Below are positions 23,938-34,635 of a DNA stretch of 64,000 bases, in pieces. A model generated the notes under the pieces. That model was not told the DNA's origin. It ran no database searches and saw only the letters and a list, made by a program, of their open reading frames with translations. Source of the DNA: Bradyrhizobium sp. C9 (lineage in GTDB: Bacteria > Pseudomonadota > Alphaproteobacteria > Rhizobiales > Xanthobacteraceae). How positions within the stretch are numbered: position 1 is the stretch's first letter; each line of letters starts with the position of its first letter. The translations under genes were made by a program, and so were the position numbers. The stretch lies in NCBI RefSeq assembly GCF_002532045.1, contig NZ_NWTG01000014.1, positions 62,001-126,000 of the forward strand, written 5' to 3'.

Positions 23938-26535
23938 ATGACCGAGCCGAGCAAACTGCCCCATCACGGCGTTCCCGAGCACCAGCCGGTGGCTGGCGGC
24001 ATCGCCGCGCGTGCGCGGGCGGCGGCCGGCGCTCCGCAATATCTCAACGGCCTCAATCCGGAGCAGCGTGAGGCGGTCGAGACGCTCGATGGCCCCGTAT
24101 TGGTGCTGGCCGGCGCCGGCACCGGCAAGACCCGCGTCTTGACCACGCGCATCGCGCATATCCTGAGCCAGGGCCGCGCGCGGCCGCAGGAAATCCTGTC
24201 GGTGACCTTCACCAACAAGGCCGCGCGCGAAATGAAGCTGCGGCTCGGCCAGATGCTGGGCCAGGCGGTCGAGGGCATGCCGTGGCTCGGCACTTTCCAC
24301 TCGATCGGCGGCCGCATCCTGCGCATCCATGCCGAGCTGGTGCAGCTCAAATCCAACTTCACGGTGCTCGACGTCGACGACCAGGTACGACTGCTGAAGC
24401 AGTTGCTGCAGGCCGAGAACATCGACGACAAGCGCTGGCCGGCGCGGATGCTGGCCGGCCTGATCGACAGCTGGAAGAACCGCGGGCTGTCACCGTCGCA
24501 GGTGCCGGCGGGCGAAGCCGCCTCGTTCGGCAACGGCAAGGGCGGCAAGATCTACGCGACCTATCAGGAGCGGCTGAAGATCCTCAACGCCGCCGATTTC
24601 GGCGACCTCCTGCTCGAGAACATCAGGCTGTTCCGCGAGAACCCCGACGTGCTGCGGCAGTATCAAAGCCGCTTCAAGTTCATCCTGGTCGACGAATATC
24701 AGGACACCAACGTCGCGCAATATCTGTGGCTGCGCCTGCTGTCGCAGGCGCCGTCGCGGCCAGGGCGATCGCTCGCCGACATCATTCCGGGCGACATTAC
24801 CTCTCCCGTCATTCCGGGGCATGCCGAAGGCATGAACCCGGAATCCAGAGGTCATGAGGACTCATCTCGAGATTCCGGGTCTGCGCCCGCAGCGCATGCT
24901 GGAATGACGGAGAGTGCTCCGCTCAAAAACATCTGCTGCGTCGGCGACGACGATCAGTCGATCTATGGCTGGCGCGGCGCCGAGGTCGACAACATCCTGC
25001 GCTTCGACCACGATTTCCCCGGCGCCAAGGTGATCCGCCTCGAGCGCAATTACCGCTCCACCGGCCACATCCTGGCCGCGGCCTCGCATCTGATCGCGCA
25101 CAATGAAGGCCGGCTCGGCAAGACGCTGCGCACCGAGGATGTCGACGGCGAGAAGGTCACCGTCACCGGCTCCTGGGATTCGGAGGAGGAGGCGCGCGCG
25201 ATCGGCGAGGAGCTCGAGGAGCTGCAGCGCTCGGGAGAAAACCTCAACAACGTCGCGATCTTGGTCCGCGCCTCGTTCCAGATGCGCGAGTTCGAAGACC
25301 GCTTCGTCACGCTCGGCCTACCCTACCGCGTAATCGGCGGCCCCAGATTCTACGAGCGCGCCGAAATCCGCGATGCGCTGGCGTATCTGCGCACCATCAA
25401 TTCGCCGGCCGACGATCTCGCCTTCGAGCGCATCGTCAACGTGCCCAAGCGGGGACTCGGCGATGCCACCGTGCAGCTGCTGCACGACCACGCCCGCAAA
25501 CGCCGCATTCCGCTGTTCGAGGCGGCGCGCGCCGTGGTCGAGACCGACGAGCTGAAGCCGAAGGCGCGCGGGTCGCTGCGCGATCTCGTGATGCAGTTCG
25601 ACCGCTGGCGCGCCCAGCGCGAGGTCACCTCGCACACCGAGCTCGCCGAGATCGTGCTCGACGAGAGCGGCTATACCGAGATGTGGCAGAAGGACCGCTC
25701 GGCGGACGCCGCGGGCCGGCTCGACAACCTCAAGGAGCTGGTGCGTTCGATGGAGGAATTCGAGAACCTGCAAGGGTTTCTCGAACATATCTCGCTGGTG
25801 ATGGACCGCGACGGCGACGCCGGCGACGAAGCCGTGTCGCTGATGACGCTGCATTCGGCCAAGGGCCTCGAATTCGACAACGTGTTCCTGCCGGGCTGGG
25901 AGGAAGGCCTGTTCCCGAGCCAGCGCACGCTGGACGAACAGGGCCGCGCCGGACTCGAGGAGGAGCGCCGCCTCGCCCATGTCGGGCTGACCCGCGCCCG
26001 CCGCCGCGCAAAAATCTATTTCGCGACCAACCGCCGCATCCATGGCACCTGGTCGACCACGATCCCGTCGCGCTTCCTCGACGAGCTGCCGGCGCACAAT
26101 GTCGAGATCACCGAATCCAAGGGCGGATCCGGCTGGGGCGGCAGCGGCGGCTATGGCGCCTCGCGCTTCGACAATCTCGAATCATTCGGCTCGAGCTATT
26201 CGACCCCGGGCTGGCAGCGCGCCCAGGCCAACCGCAACCGCGGTGGTGGGGGACGCAGCGGCGGCTTCGAGGAGCGGCAATCGTCATTTTCAGGTTCGCG
26301 CAGCGATACCTCCTCCGACAGCTTCAGCCGCAGCAAGCGCGGCCCCATGGTGATCGAGGGCGAGCTGGTGGCGAAGTCCACCGGCACGACGTCGGAATTT
26401 TCGCTGGATGATCGGGTGTTTCACCAGAAATTCGGTTACGGCCATGTCGTAAAGATCGACGGCAACAAGCTGACCATCGCCTTCGAAAAGGCCGGCGAGA
26501 AGAAGGTGGTCGACAGCTTTGTGGAACGGGCGTGA
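23938..26535 (+). CDS. uvrD: UvrD/PcrA-type DNA helicase
   Basis: The protein is 865 residues, a superfamily 1A 3'-5' helicase. Visible motifs are I (AGAGTGKT near residue 58), Ia (TFTNKAAREM), II (VDEYQDTN), III (GDDDQSIYGWRGAEV), IV (RLERNYRS), V (TLHSAKGLEFDNV) and VI (GLTRAR). It unwinds DNA in nucleotide-excision and mismatch repair. About 35 residues between motifs II and III (about 290-324) come from a palindromic repeat element at 24808-24908. The glycine/serine-rich tail (about 735-810) is low complexity and is followed by a PcrA-like C-terminal beta module (DRVFHQKFGYGHVV). Confidence 0.93.
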   Translation: MTEPSKLPHHGVPEHQPVAGGIAARARAAAGAPQYLNGLNPEQREAVETLDGPVLVLAGAGTGKTRVLTTRIAHILSQGRARPQEILSVTFTNKAAREMKLRLGQMLGQAVEGMPWLGTFHSIGGRILRIHAELVQLKSNFTVLDVDDQVRLLKQLLQAENIDDKRWPARMLAGLIDSWKNRGLSPSQVPAGEAASFGNGKGGKIYATYQERLKILNAADFGDLLLENIRLFRENPDVLRQYQSRFKFILVDEYQDTNVAQYLWLRLLSQAPSRPGRSLADIIPGDITSPVIPGHAEGMNPESRGHEDSSRDSGSAPAAHAGMTESAPLKNICCVGDDDQSIYGWRGAEVDNILRFDHDFPGAKVIRLERNYRSTGHILAAASHLIAHNEGRLGKTLRTEDVDGEKVTVTGSWDSEEEARAIGEELEELQRSGENLNNVAILVRASFQMREFEDRFVTLGLPYRVIGGPRFYERAEIRDALAYLRTINSPADDLAFERIVNVPKRGLGDATVQLLHDHARKRRIPLFEAARAVVETDELKPKARGSLRDLVMQFDRWRAQREVTSHTELAEIVLDESGYTEMWQKDRSADAAGRLDNLKELVRSMEEFENLQGFLEHISLVMDRDGDAGDEAVSLMTLHSAKGLEFDNVFLPGWEEGLFPSQRTLDEQGRAGLEEERRLAHVGLTRARRRAKIYFATNRRIHGTWSTTIPSRFLDELPAHNVEITESKGGSGWGGSGGYGASRFDNLESFGSSYSTPGWQRAQANRNRGGGGRSGGFEERQSSFSGSRSDTSSDSFSRSKRGPMVIEGELVAKSTGTTSEFSLDDRVFHQKFGYGHVVKIDGNKLTIAFEKAGEKKVVDSFVERA
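24808..24908. repeat. Palindromic repeat element inserted in frame inside uvrD
   Basis: The outer ends GTCATTCC (24808-24815) and GGAATGAC (24901-24908) are inverted, as are the inner blocks ACCCGGAATC (24836-24845) and GATTCCGGGT (24871-24880). The element encodes PVIPGHAEGMNPES-type residues in the uvrD frame without a stop. The host loop lies between helicase motifs II and III. Confidence 0.75.
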
Positions 26536-26637
26536 CATAGCGGTTTTCCTTGGCGGCCTTGCGTGGCGGCTTGCCTTGGCCGCCTTCTCTGTTCGTAGCC
26601 CTTGACCATCGCTGATTTCACGGGTTGAGATGGCCCC

Positions 26638-27051
26638 ATGGTTCGGGGTGGGTTTTTCCTTTTTGTCATCGCGCTCACTGCGCCGTCGCTGGCGGTCGCG
26701 GAGACGATCAGCTTTGGCGATTCCGCAGCGCAGCTCGCAAAGGCTTGCGGCGCCGACATCACCGCCAATTGCCGCGGCGTCAATCTCGACTCCAACCGCC
26801 TCAAGGAGTGCCTGTCGCGCAACCGCGACGTGATCTCGCCGCAGTGCAAGGAGAGCTACTTCTCCACCCTCGATGCGATCCAGAAGCGAATCGCGGCGCG
26901 CGTGACCGTCGCCAACGTATGCACCCGCGAGATCGTCAAGGTCTGTGGCGGCTCGACCAAGGAGACCAGCAAATCGGTGCCCTGCCTCGTCACCGCCAAG
27001 GGCCTCAGCCGCAATTGCGCCCAGGCGATCAATGACGCGGGGTATCAATGA
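26638..27051 (+). CDS. Secreted cysteine-rich-repeat protein
   Basis: The 137-residue protein has a signal peptide (cleavage near LAVAE, residue 21). The mature part has six cysteines in a repeat of the GLG1-like cysteine-rich type: ACGADITANCRGV, LKECLSRNRDVISPQCK, NVCTREIVKVCGG and PCLVTAKGLSRNC. Disulfide bonding in the periplasm is likely. Function is unknown. The stop overlaps the start of the OmpA-family gene (ATGATG), so the two are coupled and may act together in the envelope. Confidence 0.82.
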   Translation: MVRGGFFLFVIALTAPSLAVAETISFGDSAAQLAKACGADITANCRGVNLDSNRLKECLSRNRDVISPQCKESYFSTLDAIQKRIAARVTVANVCTREIVKVCGGSTKETSKSVPCLVTAKGLSRNCAQAINDAGYQ

Positions 27052-27740
27052 TGCGCCTGACGACGCGAGGCTTGCGCGATCCTGGCTTTCTGGGCGTGCT
27101 CGGCACGCTGGTCTTGCTGGCGATGCCGCTCACCGCTGCACAGGCGCAAACCGCCATCACGCGCGACGACGTCATCGCCAAGCTCAATCACTACGAGACG
27201 GATGCCACGATCGATGTCCCCGCCTTGCGCCAGCAGGTGCTGGAGCGATCGCGGTCGCGATCGAAGAACGAGCCGCCGCCGCAGAAGCGGCCGCCGATCG
27301 CCCCCGACCTGACCAACCTGCCGACCTTCAATGCCGACATCCAGTTTGACGTCGACACGCCGATCGTGCTGCCCGACTCCTACCAGTCCGTGGGGCGCAT
27401 CGCCGATGCGCTGACGCACTCTTCGCTGCTGCCCTACACCTTCCTGATCGTCGGTCACATCGAATCGACCGGACGGCGCGAGAACAACGTGCTGCTGAGC
27501 CAGCGGCGTGCCGATGCGATCCGCGACATCCTGGTCAACACCTTCAAGATCACGGCGAAGCGCCTGCAGTCGGTCGGGCTCGGCGAAGAGCAATTGCTCG
27601 ACCCCGCCCGCCCTAACGCGCCGGTCAACAACCAGGTGCAGATCATGCTGGTCGGCAAGGTCGCCGATACCGCGCCGCCCGCGCACCCCGCCCCGGCGGC
27701 GGCCGGCAAGAAGCCCGCGAAACCGCCCAAGCGGCATTAG
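27048..27740 (+). CDS. OmpA-family peptidoglycan-associated protein
   Basis: This 230-residue protein has a signal peptide ending near AAQAQ (residue 34), a charged linker rich in Arg, Ser and Pro, and a C-terminal OmpA-like domain (about 95-205). Its peptidoglycan-binding helix reads NNVLLSQRRADAIRDIL; the usual Asp-Arg pair is altered to the segment ESTGRREN. The tail is Pro/Ala/Lys-rich. It probably binds cell wall in the periplasm. It overlaps the upstream cysteine-rich gene. Confidence 0.85.
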   Translation: MMRLTTRGLRDPGFLGVLGTLVLLAMPLTAAQAQTAITRDDVIAKLNHYETDATIDVPALRQQVLERSRSRSKNEPPPQKRPPIAPDLTNLPTFNADIQFDVDTPIVLPDSYQSVGRIADALTHSSLLPYTFLIVGHIESTGRRENNVLLSQRRADAIRDILVNTFKITAKRLQSVGLGEEQLLDPARPNAPVNNQVQIMLVGKVADTAPPAHPAPAAAGKKPAKPPKRH

Positions 27741-27894
27741 CGCGGCCTATCCGCCACACCGCAGAACGAATTTTCTGCCCCGGCGGGTGATTGCAGAACG
27801 GAATATGCGTCCCTATCTGCGCTGAACCCGCATCACGCCCCCGCGCGCCCGGGCCCAATCCGCGCGCCCCCTTCCCTCACGCTTCCGATCCTGC

Positions 27895-28814
<920 letters not shown>

Positions 28815-28818
<4 letters not shown>

Positions 28819-29576
28819 ACTACCGCGCAATCCGGGCGATCTACCTGTTCGAAATGGCGCGCACCTGGCGCACGCTGCTGCAGAGCATCGTCTCGCCGGT
28901 AGTCTCGACCTCGCTGTATTTCGTGGTGTTCGGCGCTGCGATCGGCTCGCGCATCACCGAGGTTGAGGGCGTCAGCTACGGCACCTTCATCGTGCCGGGG
29001 CTCGTGATGCTGTCGGTGCTGACCCAGAGCATCTCGAACGCCTCGTTCGGCATCTACTTCCCGAAATTCGCCGGCACGATCTACGAGATCCTGTCGGCGC
29101 CGATCTCTTATTTCGAGATCGTCATCGGCTATGTCGGCGCGGCCGCCACCAAGTCGATCATCCTCGGCCTGATCATCCTGGCGACCGCCGGACTTTTCGT
29201 ACCCCTGCATATCCAGCATCCGGTCTGGATGCTGACCTTCCTGGTGCTGACGGCCGTCACCTTCAGCCTGTTCGGCTTCATCATCGGCATCTGGGCCGAC
29301 GGCTTCGAGAAGCTGCAAATGATCCCGATGCTGGTGGTGACGCCGCTCACCTTCCTCGGCGGCAGCTTCTACTCGGTGAACATGCTGCCGTCGGGCTGGC
29401 GCACCCTCACGCTGTTCAATCCGGTGGTCTATCTGATCTCCGGCTTTCGCTGGAGCTTCTATGAGATCGCCGATGTCAGCGTCGGGCTCAGCCTCGGCAT
29501 GACTGCGGGCTTCCTGATCGCCTGCATGGTGATCGTGGCGTGGATCTTCCGGACCGGCTACCGGCTGAAGAACTGA
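28815..29576 (+). CDS. ABC-2 type transporter permease
   Basis: The 253-residue protein has six predicted membrane helices and the ABC-2 membrane pattern (GTFIVPGLVMLSVLTQSISNASFGIY; later PMLVVTPLTFLGGSFYSVNMLPSGW), matching YadH/DrrB-type permeases. It pairs with the ATPase just upstream, with which it overlaps by four bases. The pair would export a lipid, drug or polysaccharide. Confidence 0.92.
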
Positions 29577-29582
29577 CATTTG

Positions 29583-29617
29583 TAGGCCGGATGAAGCGCA
29601 GCGAAATCCGGGCTACA
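29583..29617. repeat. Single unit of the GCCGGATGAAGCG repeat family
   Basis: The unit starts with GTAGGCCGGATGAAGCG and ends GGGCTAC. It lies just after the ABC permease stop, between convergent genes, and is related to the long element at 20667-20755. Confidence 0.55.
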
Positions 29618-29630
29618 GGTTCTTCAACGA

Positions 29631-29960
29631 TCAGTAGCAATGGAAATGGCCGTGGCGGTAATAGCCGCGGCAGCGGTGGCCACGGCGGTAGCCGCGATCC
29701 GGGATACCGAACACGCCCTTGACCGCGCCCATGGCGCCGCCGACGCCGGCACCGACGGCTCCGCCGACCACGCCGCCGATCGGACCGGCGGCCCGATTAC
29801 CCTCATAGGCGCCCTCATGCGCGCCGCGGACGATGCCCTGGGCATGGCCGGCACGGGGGACCGTCACCAGTGCCAAAGCGAGGGCTGCGGCCGCAAGCAG
29901 GAGCCGCGCGGAAAGGCCGGCTGGGACGACGGCCGCGGTCTTAACCTTGGTGTTGTTCAT
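29631..29960 (-). CDS. Small secreted glycine-rich protein
   Basis: This is a 109-residue protein. A signal peptide runs to about residue 41 (PRAGHAQ). A glycine/alanine helix-breaker region follows (GPIGGVVGGAVGAGVGGAMGAV), resembling glycine-zipper segments. The tail is rich in Arg, His, Tyr and Cys (RRGHRCRGYYRHGHFHCY) and could bind metal. No named family was recognised. Glycine-zipper envelope proteins often associate with membranes. It converges with the ABC permease gene. Confidence 0.7.
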   Translation of the reverse strand: MNNTKVKTAAVVPAGLSARLLLAAAALALALVTVPRAGHAQGIVRGAHEGAYEGNRAAGPIGGVVGGAVGAGVGGAMGAVKGVFGIPDRGYRRGHRCRGYYRHGHFHCY

Positions 29961-30246
29961 CTTGGTTCCTTGATGCGCGGCGCGAATGCGCCGCCGGGGC
30001 GGGATTGTGAAACGCCCATGCGGCCAAATGGTTGCGTAGCGGTGACCGACCGGGGCCGTTGTCGCGGCCCGCTCGCGAAAATGTCAGCCCGCCGTGACAG
30101 GAGAGCCCGGCTTCGGCCTTGTTTGCGCCGCGTGCGGGATTAACGATGCACGGGGTCCGCGACTGGAACCAAACTCGGATTCCGTGCATATTGGTTGCGG
30201 GGACGGAGAGCCGCTACTGCGATCGGGCCTGGAGGCCAAAGGTAAA

Positions 30247-31044
30247 ATGCGTTCGTTCCTCATTGCGTTCACTTCCGTGATGCTTTTCACGGCCGGCGCC
30301 GCGCAGGCCAAGGTCGATATCACCATCGACAAGGACAACCAGCAGATGACCGTCGCGGTCGACGGCGTCGCTCGCTATCACTGGCCGGTCTCGAGCGGCA
30401 TCCCCTCGCGCGAAACGCCGAACGGCACCTTCCGCGCCTTCCGCATGGAAGAGGATCATTACTCCAAGGAATTCGACGACGCGCCGATGCCGCACTCGAT
30501 CTTCTTCACCAAGATCGGGCACGCGATCCACGGCACCGACTCGGTCGGCCGCCTCGGCACGCCGGCCTCGCATGGCTGCGTGCGGCTGTCGCGCGACAAC
30601 GCATCGACGCTCTACGCGCTGGTCCAGAAGGAAGGCGTGCTCAACACCACGGTGACGCTCACCGGCTCGGCGCAGGTCGCGTTGGCACGCAATCCGCGTG
30701 GGCGCAACGGCACCGCCGTCGCCCGCCGCGCGCCGCAGCAGGACGAGCAGTACGGCACCGCCGCCGCCGGCGACCCTGTCGTCCTGACACCGCAGCCGCG
30801 CGAATATCCGGCGGCACAGGCCCGCGTCGACGACGGCTACATCTATCCGGCCGACGGCAGCTCGACCGCGCAGCGCTACCCGGCGCCGCCGTCAAGCCGC
30901 CGCGTCTACGACGCGCAGGCCTATGGCCAGCAACAGTACTACGGCAACCAGGGCTACGCGGCGGCGCCGCAAGGCTACTATCAGCCGCGCTCCTACTACC
31001 AGCAGCAGCAACGCGGCTTCTACGGCAACAACTATCAGGACTGA
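30247..31044 (+). CDS. L,D-transpeptidase (YkuD family)
   Basis: The protein is 265 residues with a signal peptide (AQAK near residue 21). The YkuD catalytic domain holds His95 (IHGTDS) and the catalytic Cys111 in SHGCVRLS (108-115). Such enzymes form 3-3 cross-links in peptidoglycan or attach proteins to it. The C-terminal 70 residues are a Tyr/Gln-rich low-complexity tail (YQPRSYYQQQQRGFY) with no known domain. The ATG at 30247 was chosen because the signal peptide follows directly and GGAGG/AAAGG lies upstream; the open frame extends further 5' but looks non-coding. Confidence 0.88.
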   Translation: MRSFLIAFTSVMLFTAGAAQAKVDITIDKDNQQMTVAVDGVARYHWPVSSGIPSRETPNGTFRAFRMEEDHYSKEFDDAPMPHSIFFTKIGHAIHGTDSVGRLGTPASHGCVRLSRDNASTLYALVQKEGVLNTTVTLTGSAQVALARNPRGRNGTAVARRAPQQDEQYGTAAAGDPVVLTPQPREYPAAQARVDDGYIYPADGSSTAQRYPAPPSSRRVYDAQAYGQQQYYGNQGYAAAPQGYYQPRSYYQQQQRGFYGNNYQD

Positions 31045-31295
31045 ATAGCCTGGTCCGCTGACGGCGCCGCAGGCAGCGCCGTCAGTTCACGCTCCCCTCA
31101 CCCGCTTGTGACCGCCGCAAAAGGCCCGCGTCGTGGTCCGCCGCGACCCGTTGTCGCGCTGTCATCTGATTGTAAAATTACCCCGATATTCGGCGGCAAG
31201 AGCGCCCGCCTTGGCCCCCTGGAGGCCGATTCACGCGGAATGCCCCATGAAGCCAGGGCGAAGCGCGGGTCGCGTAGGCAATATCAGAGGTCGAC

Positions 31296-32141
31296 ATGAA
31301 ACGGGGCATCATTGTCCTTTGCCTGTGCATCGTGGCGATGGCCGGCTATTTCACGACGGACAGATGGGCCATCCGTCGCACGACGCTGACGTTCCACGAC
31401 GTTCTGCGCGACGATCGCAACGTCACGGTCGAGGTCGCGGTCCGGCGCGACCGGCAAATGCAGGCGATGGCCGAGATGATCGAGCTGCCGGTCGCGATCC
31501 TGAGCCACGGCAACACCGTCAGGAACACTGAGTACTCGTTCCTCACCAACGTGTTCGCATCACGCGGCTATCTCGTGATCAGCATTCAGCATGATCTCGA
31601 CAGCGATGCGCCGATGGTGACCAAGGTCGGCGAGGAATATGTCGGCCGCCGCATGCAATATAATCGCGGCGTCTTCAACATCATGTATGCGATCGACGAG
31701 CTGAAGAAGCTCTATCCGAACGCAAACTATCGCCAGCTGACGCTGATCGGTCATTCCAACGGCGGCGATATCTCGATGTATTTCGCCAAGCAGCACCCCG
31801 ACCTCGTCAAGAAGGTCGTGACGCTGGACAATCTGCGCGTCCCCTTCATCACCGACAGCAAGATCAAGATCCTGTCGTTCCGCTCCAGGGACCCGGTGTT
31901 CAAGGCCGATCCGGGCGTCGTGCCTGACGACGAAACCTGCGCCAGGCTCGGCATCAAGGTGGTCAGGACCGAATTCCACCACAACGACCTCAGCGACCGC
32001 GGCCCCGACAGCGCGAAATCGTCGATCCAGGCCGGCGTGGAGCAATTCCTCGACGAGGACGCCGACGAGACCTCGCCGACGATGCCGCTGCTCGCTGCTT
32101 CGACACCCGCCTCCGCGACGACAGCACCGGAGAAGAAATAG
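31296..32141 (+). CDS. Alpha/beta hydrolase family protein, membrane-anchored or secreted
   Basis: This 281-residue protein has an N-terminal hydrophobic helix (residues 4-20). The alpha/beta-hydrolase core has HGN (71-73), the nucleophile elbow GHSNGG (Ser154) and a late His in TEFHHNDLS as candidate catalytic base. The Ala/Thr/Ser-rich tail (about 255-281) is disordered. The substrate, probably an ester or a peptide-like bond, is unknown. It converges with the spermidine-synthase-like gene. Confidence 0.78.
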   Translation: MKRGIIVLCLCIVAMAGYFTTDRWAIRRTTLTFHDVLRDDRNVTVEVAVRRDRQMQAMAEMIELPVAILSHGNTVRNTEYSFLTNVFASRGYLVISIQHDLDSDAPMVTKVGEEYVGRRMQYNRGVFNIMYAIDELKKLYPNANYRQLTLIGHSNGGDISMYFAKQHPDLVKKVVTLDNLRVPFITDSKIKILSFRSRDPVFKADPGVVPDDETCARLGIKVVRTEFHHNDLSDRGPDSAKSSIQAGVEQFLDEDADETSPTMPLLAASTPASATTAPEKK

Positions 32142-32260
32142 CTATCGCGCAGACGGCGACTGGCTGATCATGTAGCCACCGGCCAGCGCCGACTGCGCGC
32201 CACCGAGGATCATCGCCCATTGCGCGCCGTAGTGACGCCGGCGCCTGACGACGATCGAAC

Positions 32261-34525
32261 CTACTGCTCGCCGTCGCGCAGGCGCCGGTAGACTGCGCCC
32301 AGCACATTCGAATAGTCGTCGGTCCAGACCCGCTGCTTCTCGTTGGCGTCGGTCTCAGTCCAGACGTCCGACGATGCAAGCTTGCCGACATCGGCGTCCT
32401 CGCGCGCGGAGACCACGACCGAGGTCGAGAAGATGTACTCGTTGTCGCGCCCGGAATCCTCGCTATAGACCCAGCTCTTCATGTCGTTGGCGTCCGCAAT
32501 GCCGACCACGACGCTGGCAAGTTCGAGATGCCGGTTGGAGACGTGCATCACGACCGCGCCCTGCGGCGCCAGCTTCTCCTTGTAGATCGCCATCGCCTGC
32601 TCGGTCGCGAGATGGATCGGGATCGCGTCCGACGAATAGGCGTCGACGATGATGAGATCGTAGACGCCGTCCGGCTCCTTGGCGAAGGTCAGCCGCGCAT
32701 CGCCGATCACAGGCTTCAGATTCGGCTCGCAGCTCTGGATGTAGGTGAAGTATTTCGGGTCGCGCGCGGTATCGACCATCGACTGGTCGATCTCGAAGAA
32801 GCGCCAGTCCTCGCCGGGGAGCGATGAACAAGTCAGCGTCCCCGAGCCAAGCCCGATGACAGCCACCTTCAGCGGCGCGCCCTTGCGCTCGCGGATTGCG
32901 GTGATCGCCCGCCCGATGCCGCCGTCCTTGTGATAGTAACTGATCGGTTCCGGCTTTCCGGTGACCGGCGTGCCGTCGTCGTTCTTGAACTTCTCGGCGC
33001 CGTGGATCGTGGTCCCGTGCATCAGCACGTGGTACTGCCCGTTCGGCGTCACCACGATCTTGTGCACGCCGAAGAAGCTGCGCACGGTCTCGACGCGGCC
33101 GTCGTCCGATGGATAGGCGCGCAGCACCACCAGCGCGACCACGACGGTGGCGAAGATTTTCCAGCGATTGGCATTCAGTGCGAGCGCGAGCAGCGCTGAA
33201 AGCACACCGACTGCGCCGATCACCCACACCCGGTGGTCATCGAACCAGTTGAAGATGTCGCCGGCCGAATAGCTCGGCGCGATCAGCGCCACCGCCAGCA
33301 TCGCAAGGAACGGCCAGTACCAGGCGCTCCAGCGCGGCAGCCGCTCCGCGCCGCCGGGCGGACGGCACAGCGCCGCGAGCGCCAGCAGGATCGGATATTC
33401 GGCGATCCACGAGAAGGTGAACGGCGCGATCAGCCCCGCGAACAGGCCGCCGACCATGCCGCCGAACGACAGCGCGACGTAGAAGCCGGTGAGGTATTTC
33501 GCCGCGGGACGGGTGCGCGCGAGTTCGCCATGGCAGGCCATCGCGATGACGAAGAAGCAGAGCTGATGGCCGCCGAGCGTGAGCAGCAGGTTCTGCTCGC
33601 CGCCGACCGCGAGCAGGATCACGACGCCGGCAATCGCCAGCGGCTGTGCCAGCAGCATCCATTTGTGCGGCAGCAGTGGCCGCGACTGGAACACCAGCAC
33701 CCAGGTCAGCAGATACAGCGACAGCGGCAGCACCCAGAGCAAGGGCGCGGCCGCGACGTCGGTCGAGATGTGCGCCGTCACCGCGATCAAGAGGCCCGAC
33801 GGCACGGCGGCCAGGAAGATCCAGCGCGCCCGCCGCGGCCAGGACGGCGGCGGCGCATTTACATCATCACCTTGCGTGTCGCGCGCCGCGGCATGGGCCG
33901 GCGACCGCAACAGCAGCGCGCCGCAAGCCGCGATCAGGACGATCAGCAGGCCATAGCCGCCGGTCCAGATCAGGTTCTGGGTGCGCAACGTGAACATCGG
34001 CTCGAGCAGCACCGGATAGGACAATAGCGCCAGGAAGCTGCCGATGTTCGAGGACGCATAGAGAAAATACGGGTCGGGGCCGTTGGGGTGGCCGGTGCGC
34101 ACGAACCAGGCCTGCAGCAGCGGATTGTTGGCGGCGAGCGCGAAGAACGGCAGGCCGATCGAGACCGCGAACAAGCCGAGCAGCCAGACCGCGTAGCCCG
34201 AGGTCGGCGGCTCGCCCCAGCCGCTTTTGATCGAGAGCGGCAGTGTCAGTAGCGCGATGACGAGCAGCACCAGATGCACCACGATCGGCACAATGCGACT
34301 GTTCAGCTTCATCAGGAGATGCGCGTAGGCGTAGCCGCCGAGCAGCAGCGACTGGAAGAACACCATCGCCACCGACCACACCGCCGGCGAGCCGCCGAGC
34401 CGCGGCAGCACCATCTTGGTGAACAACGGCTGAACCGAGAACAGCAACAGGGCGCTGACGAATATCGCTGCGGTGTAGACAACCAGCACCAGCCGGTTTC
34501 GCGAGGCGGACGGCTCAGACGACAT
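32261..34525 (-). CDS. Membrane protein with C-terminal spermidine-synthase-like domain
   Basis: The 754-residue protein begins with about ten to twelve membrane helices (residues 10-470; FSVQPLFTKMVLPRLGGSPAVW is typical of this fused class). It ends in a cytosolic aminopropyltransferase-like Rossmann domain: VAVIGLGSGTLTC near 545, EIDQSMVDTARDPKYF, and YDLIIVDAYSSDAIPIHL. Fused membrane SpeE-like proteins are common in Alphaproteobacteria, and polyamine synthesis has not been shown for all of them. The family-typical DAYSSD replaces the D-x-x-D of true spermidine synthases, so the reaction is uncertain. Confidence 0.85.
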   Translation of the reverse strand: MSSEPSASRNRLVLVVYTAAIFVSALLLFSVQPLFTKMVLPRLGGSPAVWSVAMVFFQSLLLGGYAYAHLLMKLNSRIVPIVVHLVLLVIALLTLPLSIKSGWGEPPTSGYAVWLLGLFAVSIGLPFFALAANNPLLQAWFVRTGHPNGPDPYFLYASSNIGSFLALLSYPVLLEPMFTLRTQNLIWTGGYGLLIVLIAACGALLLRSPAHAAARDTQGDDVNAPPPSWPRRARWIFLAAVPSGLLIAVTAHISTDVAAAPLLWVLPLSLYLLTWVLVFQSRPLLPHKWMLLAQPLAIAGVVILLAVGGEQNLLLTLGGHQLCFFVIAMACHGELARTRPAAKYLTGFYVALSFGGMVGGLFAGLIAPFTFSWIAEYPILLALAALCRPPGGAERLPRWSAWYWPFLAMLAVALIAPSYSAGDIFNWFDDHRVWVIGAVGVLSALLALALNANRWKIFATVVVALVVLRAYPSDDGRVETVRSFFGVHKIVVTPNGQYHVLMHGTTIHGAEKFKNDDGTPVTGKPEPISYYHKDGGIGRAITAIRERKGAPLKVAVIGLGSGTLTCSSLPGEDWRFFEIDQSMVDTARDPKYFTYIQSCEPNLKPVIGDARLTFAKEPDGVYDLIIVDAYSSDAIPIHLATEQAMAIYKEKLAPQGAVVMHVSNRHLELASVVVGIADANDMKSWVYSEDSGRDNEYIFSTSVVVSAREDADVGKLASSDVWTETDANEKQRVWTDDYSNVLGAVYRRLRDGEQ

Positions 34526-34635
34526 GGATACTCCCGGTCACGATCCGGCAGATCAACACCGGGCACATGCATTGCATTGAATCATAGCGCCACGCAGCGG
34601 GCAACACGGCCACCGATGCCAATCGCTTGAGCGGT

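Noticed and set aside
26552..26584. Terminator after uvrD
   Set aside because: A GGCGGCC / GGCCGCC inverted pair exists, but the loop is long and the following T tract is weak.
32142..32260. Open minus-strand tail after the SpeE-like stop (ending GGYMISQSPSAR)
   Set aside because: It could be an extension after a frameshift or a tiny gene, but there is no good start codon or ribosome-binding site, and the SpeE-like protein already ends normally.
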